Source of the DNA: Pisaster brevispinus
Lineage: Eukaryota > Echinodermata > Asteroidea > Forcipulatida > Asteriidae
Direction of reading: 5' to 3'
Length of the DNA stretch: 64,000 bases
Assembly: GCA_023634235.1 (NCBI GenBank)
Contig: JAMKCF010000016.1
Location: forward strand, 10,352,866-10,416,865
The position numbers were made by a program, and so were the translations under genes. Under the pieces are notes generated by a model, which was given only the letters and a program-made list of their open reading frames with translations, had not been told where the DNA came from and made no database searches. Shown one piece after another: positions 42,875 to 54,800 of this stretch. Every line of letters starts with the position of its first letter. The first letter of the stretch is position 1.

Positions 42875-45800
42875 GTAAGTATTAAGTCAGGATCAGGGTT
42901 AGTAAAGGCCCAATCTTGGGTTGTGACATTGCAGCCCGAGTTTTTGCAACGCCACAGGCCAAGTTTTTGCGTATGTTAAAACATAATATGCTATCACGAT
43001 TGAATGTTTTGGTAACATTCGGCCGTCCATGCCAACCTGCGCGGATTGTTTATCAACATTGGAACGGTCTTTTATCTGTAGCGCCGTAAAAGGAGCCACT
43101 GTTTCTATTTAACTGTAAGAATAATTCTATTTCAACTTCTACTCCTTAAAACAGAACAAATGAATGCAGCAAAAGGTACTCCCAAACCATTATGAAACAC
43201 AGGACGGGGTACTATACAGAGCGATATATCTATAAATGTGGACCCTTCGACTGGTTGCGGTGTTCAGGCAGAAGGTGGGCAGTTTTCTTGTTGTCACTTC
43301 TGGGTCATGGCTCAAAGAAAATGAACTGGCAATAGACTTTATATCTGTAAATTAGCAGTTAAATACTCAGCAGTATAGATCACCACTTTTTATTTTAATA
43401 GGAAGTAAAATGACCAAATACATTTTTTGATGTGCTAATTTTCCAATAGTAAGAACGGGAATAAAATTACAAGTCTCTATGCCTCTCGCTAAATTAGTGC
43501 AAATTGCCAATGCTTTCGGCCTAGGAGAAATAGGTCCTTCTTTTGGTCACTCGCAGGGCCTGGGGGGGGGGGTGTCGTGCTCTTGTAACCTCACTGCAGG
43601 TCCATATGTGTACATTGTTTCCTTTTGTTTTTCTTAAGGCAAGTCTCCAACACCCAATATTATCTGGGGACCCAATATTCTACCAGACCCGAATGCTGCT
43701 CGGGGTGGATTCGGGATCGCCACGATCACTGCTCGACTGGTAAGTTGGCAGAATATCCCTGCAGTGACACAGGTTCAAAAGGAGTAACACGAAGGCAAAC
43801 AATGCTTTGCAGCTGCAGTACAACCAACGTTAGAGCGTGTCTTGGCCGAGCGGATTGGAGCACCGGACTCAAGCTCTGGTGTTTCTGATCAGCAGAGTGT
43901 GGGTTCGAGTCCCGGTCGTGACACTGTGTCCTTTAGCATAATTGCTTCGTCCTTCGGATGGGACGTAAAGTCGTAGGTCCCGTGTGTTGTGTAATGCACG
44001 TAAAAGAACCCACTGCACTAACTTATCGAAAAGAAAAGGGGTCCGCCCTGTGCAAACATACCCCCAAAAAACTTGCAGGAAAATACTTAATGTTGAAGCG
44101 CCTTGAGCGTCACTGAGTGACGGATATGAGCGCTAACATGCCATTATTATTATTATTAATAAAAAAGAAAGTTATACACAATAGTGAAGTTGATTTATAT
44201 TTAGACTCGCAATTGTTTGACGTCATTCATAACTGCCCTTCATTCAGTGTTCAGGTTTAAAATAATTGAAGGTCATGAAGATGTCACTAGTTTCTTTGAT
44301 TCATTCGTTTTACTATAAATTTCAATATAATTATACCAAAACTTGCTACCGGTACAGGTGCCCATACACACTGTAGCCACAAATCACATCATAAATATTT
44401 CTTGAAGTCAATGAAGAGACAAAAAAGAAACCAAGTGGTAAAAACAGTGTTAATATACATTCCTGCCATTTTGACGTCTCCTTTCTTTTTTCCTTTCTCT
44501 TTAGCAATCTGTAACCCCTCATGCGTCCATGGGACTTGTGTTCGCCCAAACACCTGTAGCTGTAGGCCAGGGTACACTGGCCCAAGATGCAGCAGAGGTA
44601 CTTGTGTAAAAAGGCCAGTTTATGTGATGAAGTTTGACCTTTTAATTATTTTTTTAACACACAAAACCCCACCAATTTCGCTCAAAATTACCCATGGTGA
44701 TACAAATTATGTAATTTCTTGAGATGTAGACGAGAGGACGTTTGTACAGAGTTGCTGTTAAATTGTACGAGTCTAAGGCCTCCGCGTTACAGATGCGAAG
44801 ACGTGCGGTCGTTATCTTACGTTCAGTTGGAGCTTACAGCACCTTTTTATGACGTCACGATTTACAACTTCTATGAATATTCATGTTTTGTTTGTGTCTA
44901 TGCGTGATGAATACACACTACATGCAAGTTGGCGTTGTGCTTGCATTTATGGAGATTAAACAATAAGTCGTGACTGAGCGGTTAGGAGCATTGGGCTCAA
45001 GCTCTGGTGAATCTGGTAATAGCAGGGTGTGGGTTTGAGCCCCGGTCTTGACAGTGTCATTAATTTAAGCGAAAACACTTGACCATAATTACTTTGTACT
45101 CCGGATAGGACATTGAGCCATAGGTCCCGTAAACAAAGAATGGTCATGCGTGTACCCAGATTACTTATCGTGGAAACTTTGGGGTTAATAACCCCGCTGT
45201 TCCTGGTTCACAAAGCAATTAGTATACCCTCAGGCTTGCGAGCTACAGAGATTAAATTCAACTTTGAGGCATCCAAGGTTTAATAATAGAAATATATACC
45301 AACAGTAATAATAGTAAAAAAAAGTGACGATATATCATAAAGTAACGAACTGTATCTCCTGTCCATTCGAATATATATTTGTATAAAAGTGACGCTTTTA
45401 GACGTTCGTGTAATAGTTTTGCCGTACAGATGGTTAACATGTAGACGTCATAAATCTCCAGTTTTCCTCTTCCCCCTTCCTGTGATTGACCTTTTCTCCT
45501 GGTTTTCATTTTCTGGATATTTCCTGTTTCTCAAGACCTCAACGAGTGTACGGTGCAGCCCATCTCTGCTCGCCGATGTGACCACATGTGCACCAATACC
45601 ATCGGTAGCTACAGATGCGAATGCAACTCTGGATATCTCCTGGCCTCTGATCGGCATACTTGCACTGGTAGGTGTCAAAAATGTCTCTTAAAAATACGCC
45701 AAACAGATAGCCCTGGGTGCTTCACTTCTATAACAAGAATACGATTTTAAAATTTTCCGGTTCCATTTATTGTTTTGCATGTCCGAAAAGCCTGTAAAAC

Positions 45801-48800
45801 TTTGCAGTTTTACTGTTTTCCTTGTTTAACCATGGTGTGGTCTTCACTCTTTCCCCTGACGTCATGACCACACTAATCTTTAGTGCACCATTTTGGGAGT
45901 CAATGTGTCTGCGTGTAGTAAATTTTGTTTGATGATCGTAATTTAAATGGAACTCTTTTTTAACACCCAGCAACAAGAGTAACTTAAAATCGCAAAGAAC
46001 ACGGGACCATATAACAACAAGCGTTTAACCGAAGAAAGCCATTACAAACAAAGTCAAGGCGTCAACCCTGACTTTTAAAACAAACTCATCACTTAGGTAA
46101 AAACTAATTCTTTAACCAACCTTTTGATATTATTTTGAGCGAACTATACTTCGGCGCCGTCGATAATTAACGAGTTGTGGAGTGTCGTGGCCGAGCGGTT
46201 TAAGACCATCGGAATCCAGCTCTTGTGTTTCTTATCAGTAGAGTGTGGGTTCGAGTCCCGGTCGTGGCACTTAGGTCATTGAGCAAGATACTTTATCATA
46301 ATTGCTTTGTTCTTCAGATTCTTCAGATTCTCCAGCAGAATACTTATCGTGGTAGAAACGGGGTTAATCCCGGAGTTTCTGGTTCTTACAGCAATCACCA
46401 TTGTTTATACATTTCCTCATGCTTGAGAGCTGATGTGAGGCATTATTGGTTTCATCACCAGAAATAGATGCTCAAAATAATTTCTCCTTGAAATGAAATA
46501 AATATGAATGCTTAACTCTGTCGCCACTATACAGATGTTGACGAATGCTCGATGACTCGCACAAATAAATGTCACCAGATTTGCTACAATACTCGCGGTA
46601 GCTTCAGATGTGGTTGCTCCAGAGGTTACGATTTGCATCCCAACGGATTCGAGTGTAGCGGTATGTTTTTATCCCTTTCTTATTCTATTTGTGGGTCATT
46701 CTGTTCCGGAATCTGCGTTAAAATGACCCAGAAAAGAGTCAAAATTACGCAGAATCTTGATTGCAAACCCGTTTTTTAACCACTTTCCGGGTCAGCCTGA
46801 CCTGGAAATGGATTATAGGCTCCTGGGGACCCGGGAAGTTTTAGTTAGAGCATATTCTGGATAAGTCTATTTCCAAGATATCATGCTTGGTTAGAGTTGA
46901 TTTATTTAAATTGATTAGATATTATTTTAAATCTGAAAGCTTAAGTGTAAAATCAAAGTTCATACAAGTGCCGATCAGCTTGAAACATTTCCGTACGTAA
47001 TACTTTTCAGAGTAGATGAAGAACCTGACAGCTCCCCGTTGCCACATTCCGACAAGGCCCGGGATGAACTTCCTGTCTGAAAAAAAACCCAACCAACAAA
47101 ACAAACAAAATACCCCCGAAAGTTTTATGATATTTTCACAGCTGATTGTTTGGGTCGTCCTAACAGAGGACGGAAACGCTCACTAAAATAACTTGTTAAA
47201 AACAGAAAGCATGGACCATGTAAAACCTTTGTTTACAAAAAAAGCGAACGACCTTGAACATTCCAGGGCCCTTCAGGCAGACAAGATAGTACATTAGTCA
47301 TATGGAAATGTTTACATTTTGTTTCAAATTTTCCACATGAATTCAATATTTACAAAAGAATAATAGTTGCATAAGTTTTTAGATTTGTCCCCTTTTTCCA
47401 TATCAAAAGTTGATATAAAAACAAGACAGCGATAAGTTGTGTACAAATCGGGCCAGCAAGAAGTCCAGGGTCTGTGGCTCTCATGTGAACAATTGTGATA
47501 ACACAAGTCACATGGCCTGTTCTTGGGAGAGACATTTGAGCTTGTAATCCTATCTTATAAGTTTTAAGTTGTACGGTAAATTATATTTAAGGGGAAAACA
47601 TGGCAAGATTGGAAAAAATGATATGCCGAACAGTCCTGTATCAAACCTTTAAGAAATGCTTGCAAGTTGAAGCTTGTCTTTGTTTTCTTGCTTTAAAGAC
47701 CGTAACGAATGCGAAGAGGATGGTATGGCTTGTGAGCAGCTGTGCATGAACCACCGGGGTGGTTTCAGGTGTGGTTGCGAAAGAGGATATGAGCTGCAAG
47801 GTACACGGCAATGCAGAGGTAATGCAGGAGGAAAAGCTAGATCCAGTACTTGCTTCATTAGTACATGCTAATTTCGTACTTGAGAATAAATAACAGTATT
47901 TGGTTTACCAGTGCACCGATGTGTGCTACGCACTGTATACTCTGTAATTTCCCGATTCCAGTGACGTTCTTCAATTAATTTAACAACATATATTATTGAT
48001 GCAGTACCCGCAGCTAGAATACAGGAATCCAACCAAAAGGGCCCATGGTACAAATGAAGAAAAAGGGGAAAAACTAATACAAAACAGTTAATTGCCTGAC
48101 GTTTCGAACCTAGCAGAGTCTTTCTCAAAAGCTACCCCCCCCAAAAAAAAAAAAAAAAAAAAAAAAAAAGAAAACAAAAACCCAAAACCAAACAATAACA
48201 ATAAAATCAAGAAAAACTAGACATTGAGGTGTTTGTGAACAAACACAAAGCTGTTCCGTTTTGTTGTGCTTTGATTAAACCCAAGTTCAATCTTCAAGGC
48301 ACAAGGGGTCTATAACTGAAAAGAAATTGAAAATTGGGTGTTTAGTTCTTAAGATACGGTCCCACTTCCGGTTGACCCGTAACTAAAGGTCAACATGGGG
48401 TCACGGTAACCCAAGTTCAATCTTCAATGTTCAAAGGATCAAATAACTGAAAAGAAATGGACTTGGATTGTGCAGTTCTTGAGATATGGTCCCACTTCTG
48501 TTAACCGGAAGTAAAGGTTAACATGGGGTCACGTTAACCCAAGTTCAATCTTCAATGCTCAATGAGTCTATAACTGAAAAGATCTTGAAATGCACATAAA
48601 TATCGTTTCCAATCAGGCTCATAGTCTTTGTTATATGAAAACTGTGCTTGAAGTATAAATGCAAGAAACATTGAACGCTAGAGGGCGTTCCACAACAATT
48701 CGATTGCACATTTATTTTGCAGGATGATTGTGCAGAGCCAAATAATGTCCACTGAAGAGGCAATGTTTTTGATCACAACCGCAGATGTGTTAACGTTTTT

Positions 48801-51800
48801 TTACTCGAAATCTCGTTATCGAGGAACATGTCTCACAAGTTAGCATGTATACAAAGCCTGTGACAGTTACACGGTTAACCAACCGATCAACCGGTTAAAC
48901 GTTTACATTTTATGGTTCGGATAAGCGTAAAACGATTCAATCAAAAAGTGCCGAGAAACATTGACTATAATAATTACCTAGTTACGTCAAGTACACACGC
49001 GCACAAGCCGAAATTCTCTGCTAACCCCTGAAATACGCTTGACGTAAGCACGCTACTTGCTGCCATAAGCATTGATTTTTTGCTTTTGGTAAGCAGAGCC
49101 ATGTATTTGGGCCTGGGTCTCACAACTTAGCGTATAAAGTGAACCATCCCTCATTTAAATGAATGAGCCCAATTTCATGGCTCTGCTGCCGAAATCCATG
49201 CTAACAGTTACCCATTCTCCGCCTACTTTGCAAGCGTCGAATTTGTGCGCTATTTGTGTAAGCGAAGAATGCCTAATTAGGTGAAGTACACACGCACACA
49301 AGCCAAATCTTTCTGCTAACCCCTGAAATACGCTTGACGTAAGCAAGGAATTCTCTGCTTCCGTAAGCGTTGATTCTTTGCTTTTGGTAAGCACAGTCAT
49401 GAAATTGGGTCCAGGTCTCACAAGTTAGTACGCAAAGCAATCATGCACACCACAGGTCTCACAATTTAGTAAGTAAAGCGATCACACCACAGGTCTCACA
49501 AGTTAGTAAGTAAAGATTGGTCTATGCTGTTGTATTAAAATCATAATTGTTTTAAAAAAACTGTTTAATACCCTGTATGTAATTTTTGTTGCGATAAAAT
49601 ATTAAATGCGGTATAAGTTAATAAGTTAGTACGTTACACGAACTGCCAGTCTTATCAAAGAATTATGAATTCGAAACGAATTATTAATTCGAAACGAATT
49701 ATGAATTCGAATAGAATTATGAATTCGAAACAAATTATTCATTCCAAACGAATCATTAATCTGTTACTACGCTTACTTTCCGCTGATAACATCTCAGTGC
49801 ATGCCACAATTGCGCTTTAGTAGCGCATAATAATTTTGGGTAGATGATTTAAATTTTGGTCTATGCTATTGTACTAACATTTGTTGTGTCTTTTTAATAC
49901 TGAATGTTTTGGTTGGGCTAAAATAGTAAATAAATATTGGATATGACTTTATTGTTCATTTTGGCTCTTCATGCACACCCATGAAATTTTTTTTTTCTTT
50001 TCTACACCTTTCCCCATTCAGCTACAATTCAAGCCTCATTGCAACCCCAACAGGTTTGTTGTTTGCTACATAGTGATTTCCCGAAGTAATGCATTCGCAC
50101 AAGAACCTTAAAAACGTGGTTTCAGCCATAGCCTTGTTTCCTTCACGATTCAGCTTCAAGTAATGCCTTTGCATAAGAAACCTAAAAGATCGTTTTCCGG
50201 TGAGCGGGACCCAAGCGCAGACAAGTCTGACACGCGGGCCACATTGCCCCATCACACGGCGTTCCATTTCCAACGTTCACGCTGAATAACAAGATCTGAG
50301 CGGACACGTCGCTCTGCGCTGAGAGCAAGACAATTCTTCTCGATTCTTGGGAATGAACGTAGACTTGTGCTAGTCGGCGCAGGAATGACTCTTTATAATA
50401 TACTCTACATACAAAATACGCATATTCACGGGTTATTTGGGTGTGCGACTTGATCGAGTTTCAAGAAAGCAAACAAGAGTACCGTTAAACTGGTATAGCG
50501 CCCTCAATTGTTTAAAAAGCATCCCATGTGTTTTGTACACGGGCGAAAATGCGCAATAGATGACGTAATTGTGACGTCGTTCCACATTTTAGGCCGAAAA
50601 GCACATCTACAGTATCTCAGAAGTCTAAAACTGAAACAAGTTTGACGGTCGGGTGTTTACTTCTCGAGATATGATGCTGTCAAGATTGGCTAATTAAATA
50701 TTCACCTCGCTGTAAAGTGGCTAATTAATTAAGAATTTAAATATTTTTTACATTAGGAGTCAAGCTTATGTTCTAAGCTTCAATTTGATATATGATTCAA
50801 CTCTTTTCTATTTACGCTCTAGGATATTAGGCTTAAAGAAAAAACGTGTACAAATGCTATGGGATTAAGAGTGGAAACAAAGAATAATAATAATAATAAT
50901 AATAATAAAAATAATAAAAATCTCGACAAAAACAATACCTGTTCCGACTGTAGGTCGGAACAGCTAATTACTTCCAATTTTAGATGAATGTGAGGTAAAT
51001 ACACGAGTGCTGGGCTCGTGAAAATAGAGACCGAGGTTGTATCACCCCAGCTAACTCCTAAACATGTTTTTAAAGGTGTAACGTGAAAACGACATGTGAC
51101 GTTATTTATAAAATAAGATAAGCAAGTAATACGTATTTCAAACATAATGTTTACCCCTCGGTGAATAACCAAGGACAGCAGGACATTTTTATTTTGCAAA
51201 ATAATGTTCTTTATCTCCTGCTTAGTCGACCCAATCTTTCCACTTTTTATATACGCATTGATACCCCACAGACATAGACGAGTGTGAACGTGGAGAGGAT
51301 GACTGCAATCAAGTCTGTACAAATGGTAACGGCACATTTACATGTTCGTGTTTCGAAGGCTATGAACTTGGCATGGACGGAAAAACATGTTTTGGTAAGT
51401 AAATATCTCCATTTTTGGCACGCTGGGCTAAAAAAGTGACGGCCGCGCGTCCTCTATACTGTGGACGCCCTCTATGGATGTAAGCTGTGGCTAATTGAGT
51501 ATGAATACCACGTGACAAGCATGTACGTCAAAACTATCCATACCAACCAGTGAGAAATTTGTCGTAGAGCTCATTTCAAAATGGATGCGCAATCGAATTG
51601 ACTCAGATACGCACAGAGAACCCACACGGCATATCGTCTAAGTTCATTTTCTGTTATATATAATGGTTAACGTCGAAACCTAAACCGGTGTGGCAGGAGA
51701 TTCTGTCCCCCGGACGCGATTTTTTTTTCCAGCTCAGTTGCGGCAGAACCAACAGAGGGCGCTGTTACCGAGGGATTTCATCATGAAAGAGATATGAATA

Positions 51801-54800
51801 ATGCATGTCATAGGTTATGAATAATAAAAGCGCTCTCTTTTGAATCCTCCTCCTCCACCCCATGTTAAATTCACATTATAGGGGACAGAATCTCCAGGGA
51901 CAGATTTCCATAGGACACCGGCAGTGTTTATCAAGCACGATTCTAAAAATGCGGAGGTGCACCACAGCAGATCTGGTCCGAACCCCTGGGCTTGTCTGGC
52001 GACTTAAGAGCAGATTTCCGCGCAAAGTCCCGCCATGAGTTTGGGCCCTGTTCTTAAAGTTATCACGCAGAAAAATTGACCAAATCAGCGAAAGTTTGAG
52101 GGGAAAACACTTGACCATAATTACTTTGTACTCCAGATGGGACATTGAGCCATAGGTCCCGTAAACTAGGGATGGTCGTGCGTGTACCCAGATAACTTAT
52201 CATGGAAACTTTGGGGTTAATAACCCCGTTGTTCCTGGTTCACAAAGCAAGTATACCCTCAGGCTTGCGAGCTACAGAGATTTTTTAAATTCAACTTTGA
52301 GGCATCCAAGGTTTAATAATAGAAATATATACCAACAGTAATAGTAGTAACAAAAAGTGACGATATATCATAAAGTAACGAACTATATCTCCTGTCCATT
52401 CGAATATATATTTGTATAAAAGTGACGCTTTTAGACGTTCGTGTAATAGTTTTGCCGTACAGATGGCTAACATGTAGACGTCATAAATATTACAATCTCC
52501 AGTTTTCCTCTCCCCCCTTCCTGTGATTGACCTTTTCTCCTGGTTTTCATTTTCTGGATATTTCTTGTTTCTCAAGACCTCGACGAGTGTACGGTGCAGC
52601 CCATCTCTGCTCGCTGGTGTGACCACATGTGCATCAATACCATCGGTAGCTACAGATGCGAATGCAGGTCTGGATATCTCCTGGCCTCTGATCGGCATAC
52701 TTGCACTGGTAGGTGTCAAAAATGTCTTTTAAAATACGCCAAACAGATAGCCCTGGGTGCTTCACTTCTATAACAAGAATACGATTTTAAAATGTTCCGG
52801 TTCCGTTTATTGTTTTGCATGTCCCACAAGCCCGAAAACTTTGCAGTTTTACTGTTTTCCTTGTTTAACCATGGTGTGGTCTTCACTCTTTCCCCTGACG
52901 TCATGACCACACTAATCTTTAGTGCACCATTTTGGGAGTCAACGTGTCTGCGTGTAGTACATTTTGTTTGATGATCGTAATTTTAACGGAACTCTTTTTT
53001 AACACCCAGCAATAAGAGTAACTTAAAATCGCAAAGATATAAACACGGGACCATATAACAACAAGCATTTAACCGAAGAAAGCCATTACAAACAAAGGCA
53101 AGGCGTCAACCCTGACTTTTAAAACAAACTCATCACTTGGGTAAAAACTAATTCTTTAACCCACCTTTTGATATTATTTTGAGCGAACTATACTTCGGCG
53201 CCGTCAATAATTCACGAGTTGTGGAGTGTCGTGGCCGAGCAGTTTAAGACCATCGGACTCCAGCTCTTGTGTTTCTTATCAGTAGAGTGTGGGTTCGAGT
53301 CCCGGTCGTGGCACTTAAGTCATTGAGCAAGATACTTTATCATAATTGCTTTGTTCTTTAGATTCTTCAGATTCTCCAGCAGAATACTTATCGTGGTAGA
53401 AACGGGGTTAATCCCGGAGTTTCTGGTTCTTACAGCAATCACCATTGTTTATACATTTCCTCATGCTGGAGAACTGATGTGAGGCATTATTGGTTTCATC
53501 ACCAGAAACATATGCTCAAAATAATTTCTCCTTAAAATGAAATAAATATGAATGCTTAACCCTGTCACCACTATACAGATGTTGACGAATGCTCGATGAC
53601 TCGCACAAATAAATGTCACCAGATTTGCCACAATACTCGCGGTAGCTTCAGATGTGGTTGTTTCGAAGGTTACGATTTGAATCCCAACGGATTCGAGTGT
53701 AGCGGTATGTTTTTATCCCTTTCTTATTCTATTTGTGGGTCATTCTGTCCCGGAATCTGCGTTAAAATGACCCAAAAAAGAGTCAAAATTACGCAGAATC
53801 TTGATTGAAAACCCGTTTTTTAACCACTTTCCAGGTCAGCCTGACCTGGAAATGGATTATAGGCTCCTGGGGACCCGGGAAGTTTTAGTAAGAGCATATT
53901 CTGCATAAGTCTATTTCCAAGATATCATGCTTGGTTAGAGTTGATTTATTTAAATTGATTAGATATTATTTTAAATCTGAAAGCTAAAGTGTACAATCAA
54001 AGTTCATACAAGTGCCGATCAGCTTGGGACATTTCCGTACGTAATACTTTTCAGAGTAGATGAAGAACCTGACAGCTCCCCGTTGCCACATTCCGACAAG
54101 GCCCGGGATGAACTTCCTGTCTGAAAAAAACCCAACCAACAAAACAAACAAAATACCCCCAAAAGTTTTATGATATTTTCACAGCTGATTGTTTGGATCG
54201 TCCTAACATAGAGGACGGAAACGCTCACTAAAATAACTTGTTAAAAACAGAAAGCATGGACCATGTAAAACCTTTGTTTACAAAAAAAGCGAACGACCTT
54301 GAACATTCCAGGGCCCTTCAGGCAGACAAGATAGTACATTAGTCATATGGAAATGTTTACATTTTATTTCAATTTTTCCACATGAATTCAATATTTACAA
54401 AAAAATAATAGTTGCATAAGTTTTTAGATTTGTCCCCTTTTTCCACATCAAAAGTTGATATAAAAACAAGACAGCGATAAGTTGTGTACAAATCGGGCCA
54501 GCAAGAAGTCCAGGGTCTGTGGCTCTCATGTGAACAATTGTGATAACACAAGTCACATGGCCTGTTCTTGGGAGAGACATTTAAGCTTGTAATCCTATCT
54601 TATAAGTTATAAGTTGTACGGTTAATTATATTTAAGGGGAAAACATGGCATGATTGGAAAAAAGGATATGCCGAACAGTCCTGTATCAAACCTTTGAGAA
54701 ATGGTTGCAAGTTGAAGCTTGTCTTTGTTTTCTTGCTCTAAAGACCGTAACGAATGCGAAGAGGATGGTATGGCTTGTGAGCAGCTGTGCATGAACCACC

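Larger units (their letters stand above)
48217..50967 (+). mobile_element. Non-autonomous Helitron/Helentron-like element B (2751 bp)
   Basis: Ends are defined by comparison with the sister introns at 55.2 and 59.5 kb, where AAGAAAAA joins TTAC directly. Starts CTAGACATTG with a palindrome (GTGTTTGTGAACAAACAC), then AGCTGTTCCG, and ends in the hairpin CTGTTCCGAC/GTCGGAACAG plus CTAA. No target duplication is needed. It contains tandem repeats at 48286-48570 and 49660-49765 and another pair of about 130 bp at 48975 and 49273. No transposase or helicase ORF. Confidence 0.68.
45071..52102 (+). repeat. Tandem cassette, copy 1 (7.03 kb including insertion)
   Basis: First of three direct repeats, each with four cbEGF exons and near-identical introns. 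Its left edge lies inside the SINE at 44966-45292. It includes a 2751-bp Helentron-like insertion that the other copies lack; without it the unit is about 4.28 kb. Confidence 0.88.

Noticed and set aside
45448..45678. Minus-strand open frames overlapping the cbEGF 1 exons (also at 52291 and 56565)
   Set aside because: They are antisense to well-supported EGF exons with splice sites, and recur only because the exon itself is copied.
49155..49421. Minus-strand 88-codon frame in element B
   Set aside because: Lies across a 130-bp internal repeat of a non-coding transposon. No recognisable motif.
51395..52076. Possible coding content in the conserved intron after cbEGF 4
   Set aside because: High similarity among the four introns is explained by the gene and cassette duplications; frames are broken differently in each copy.
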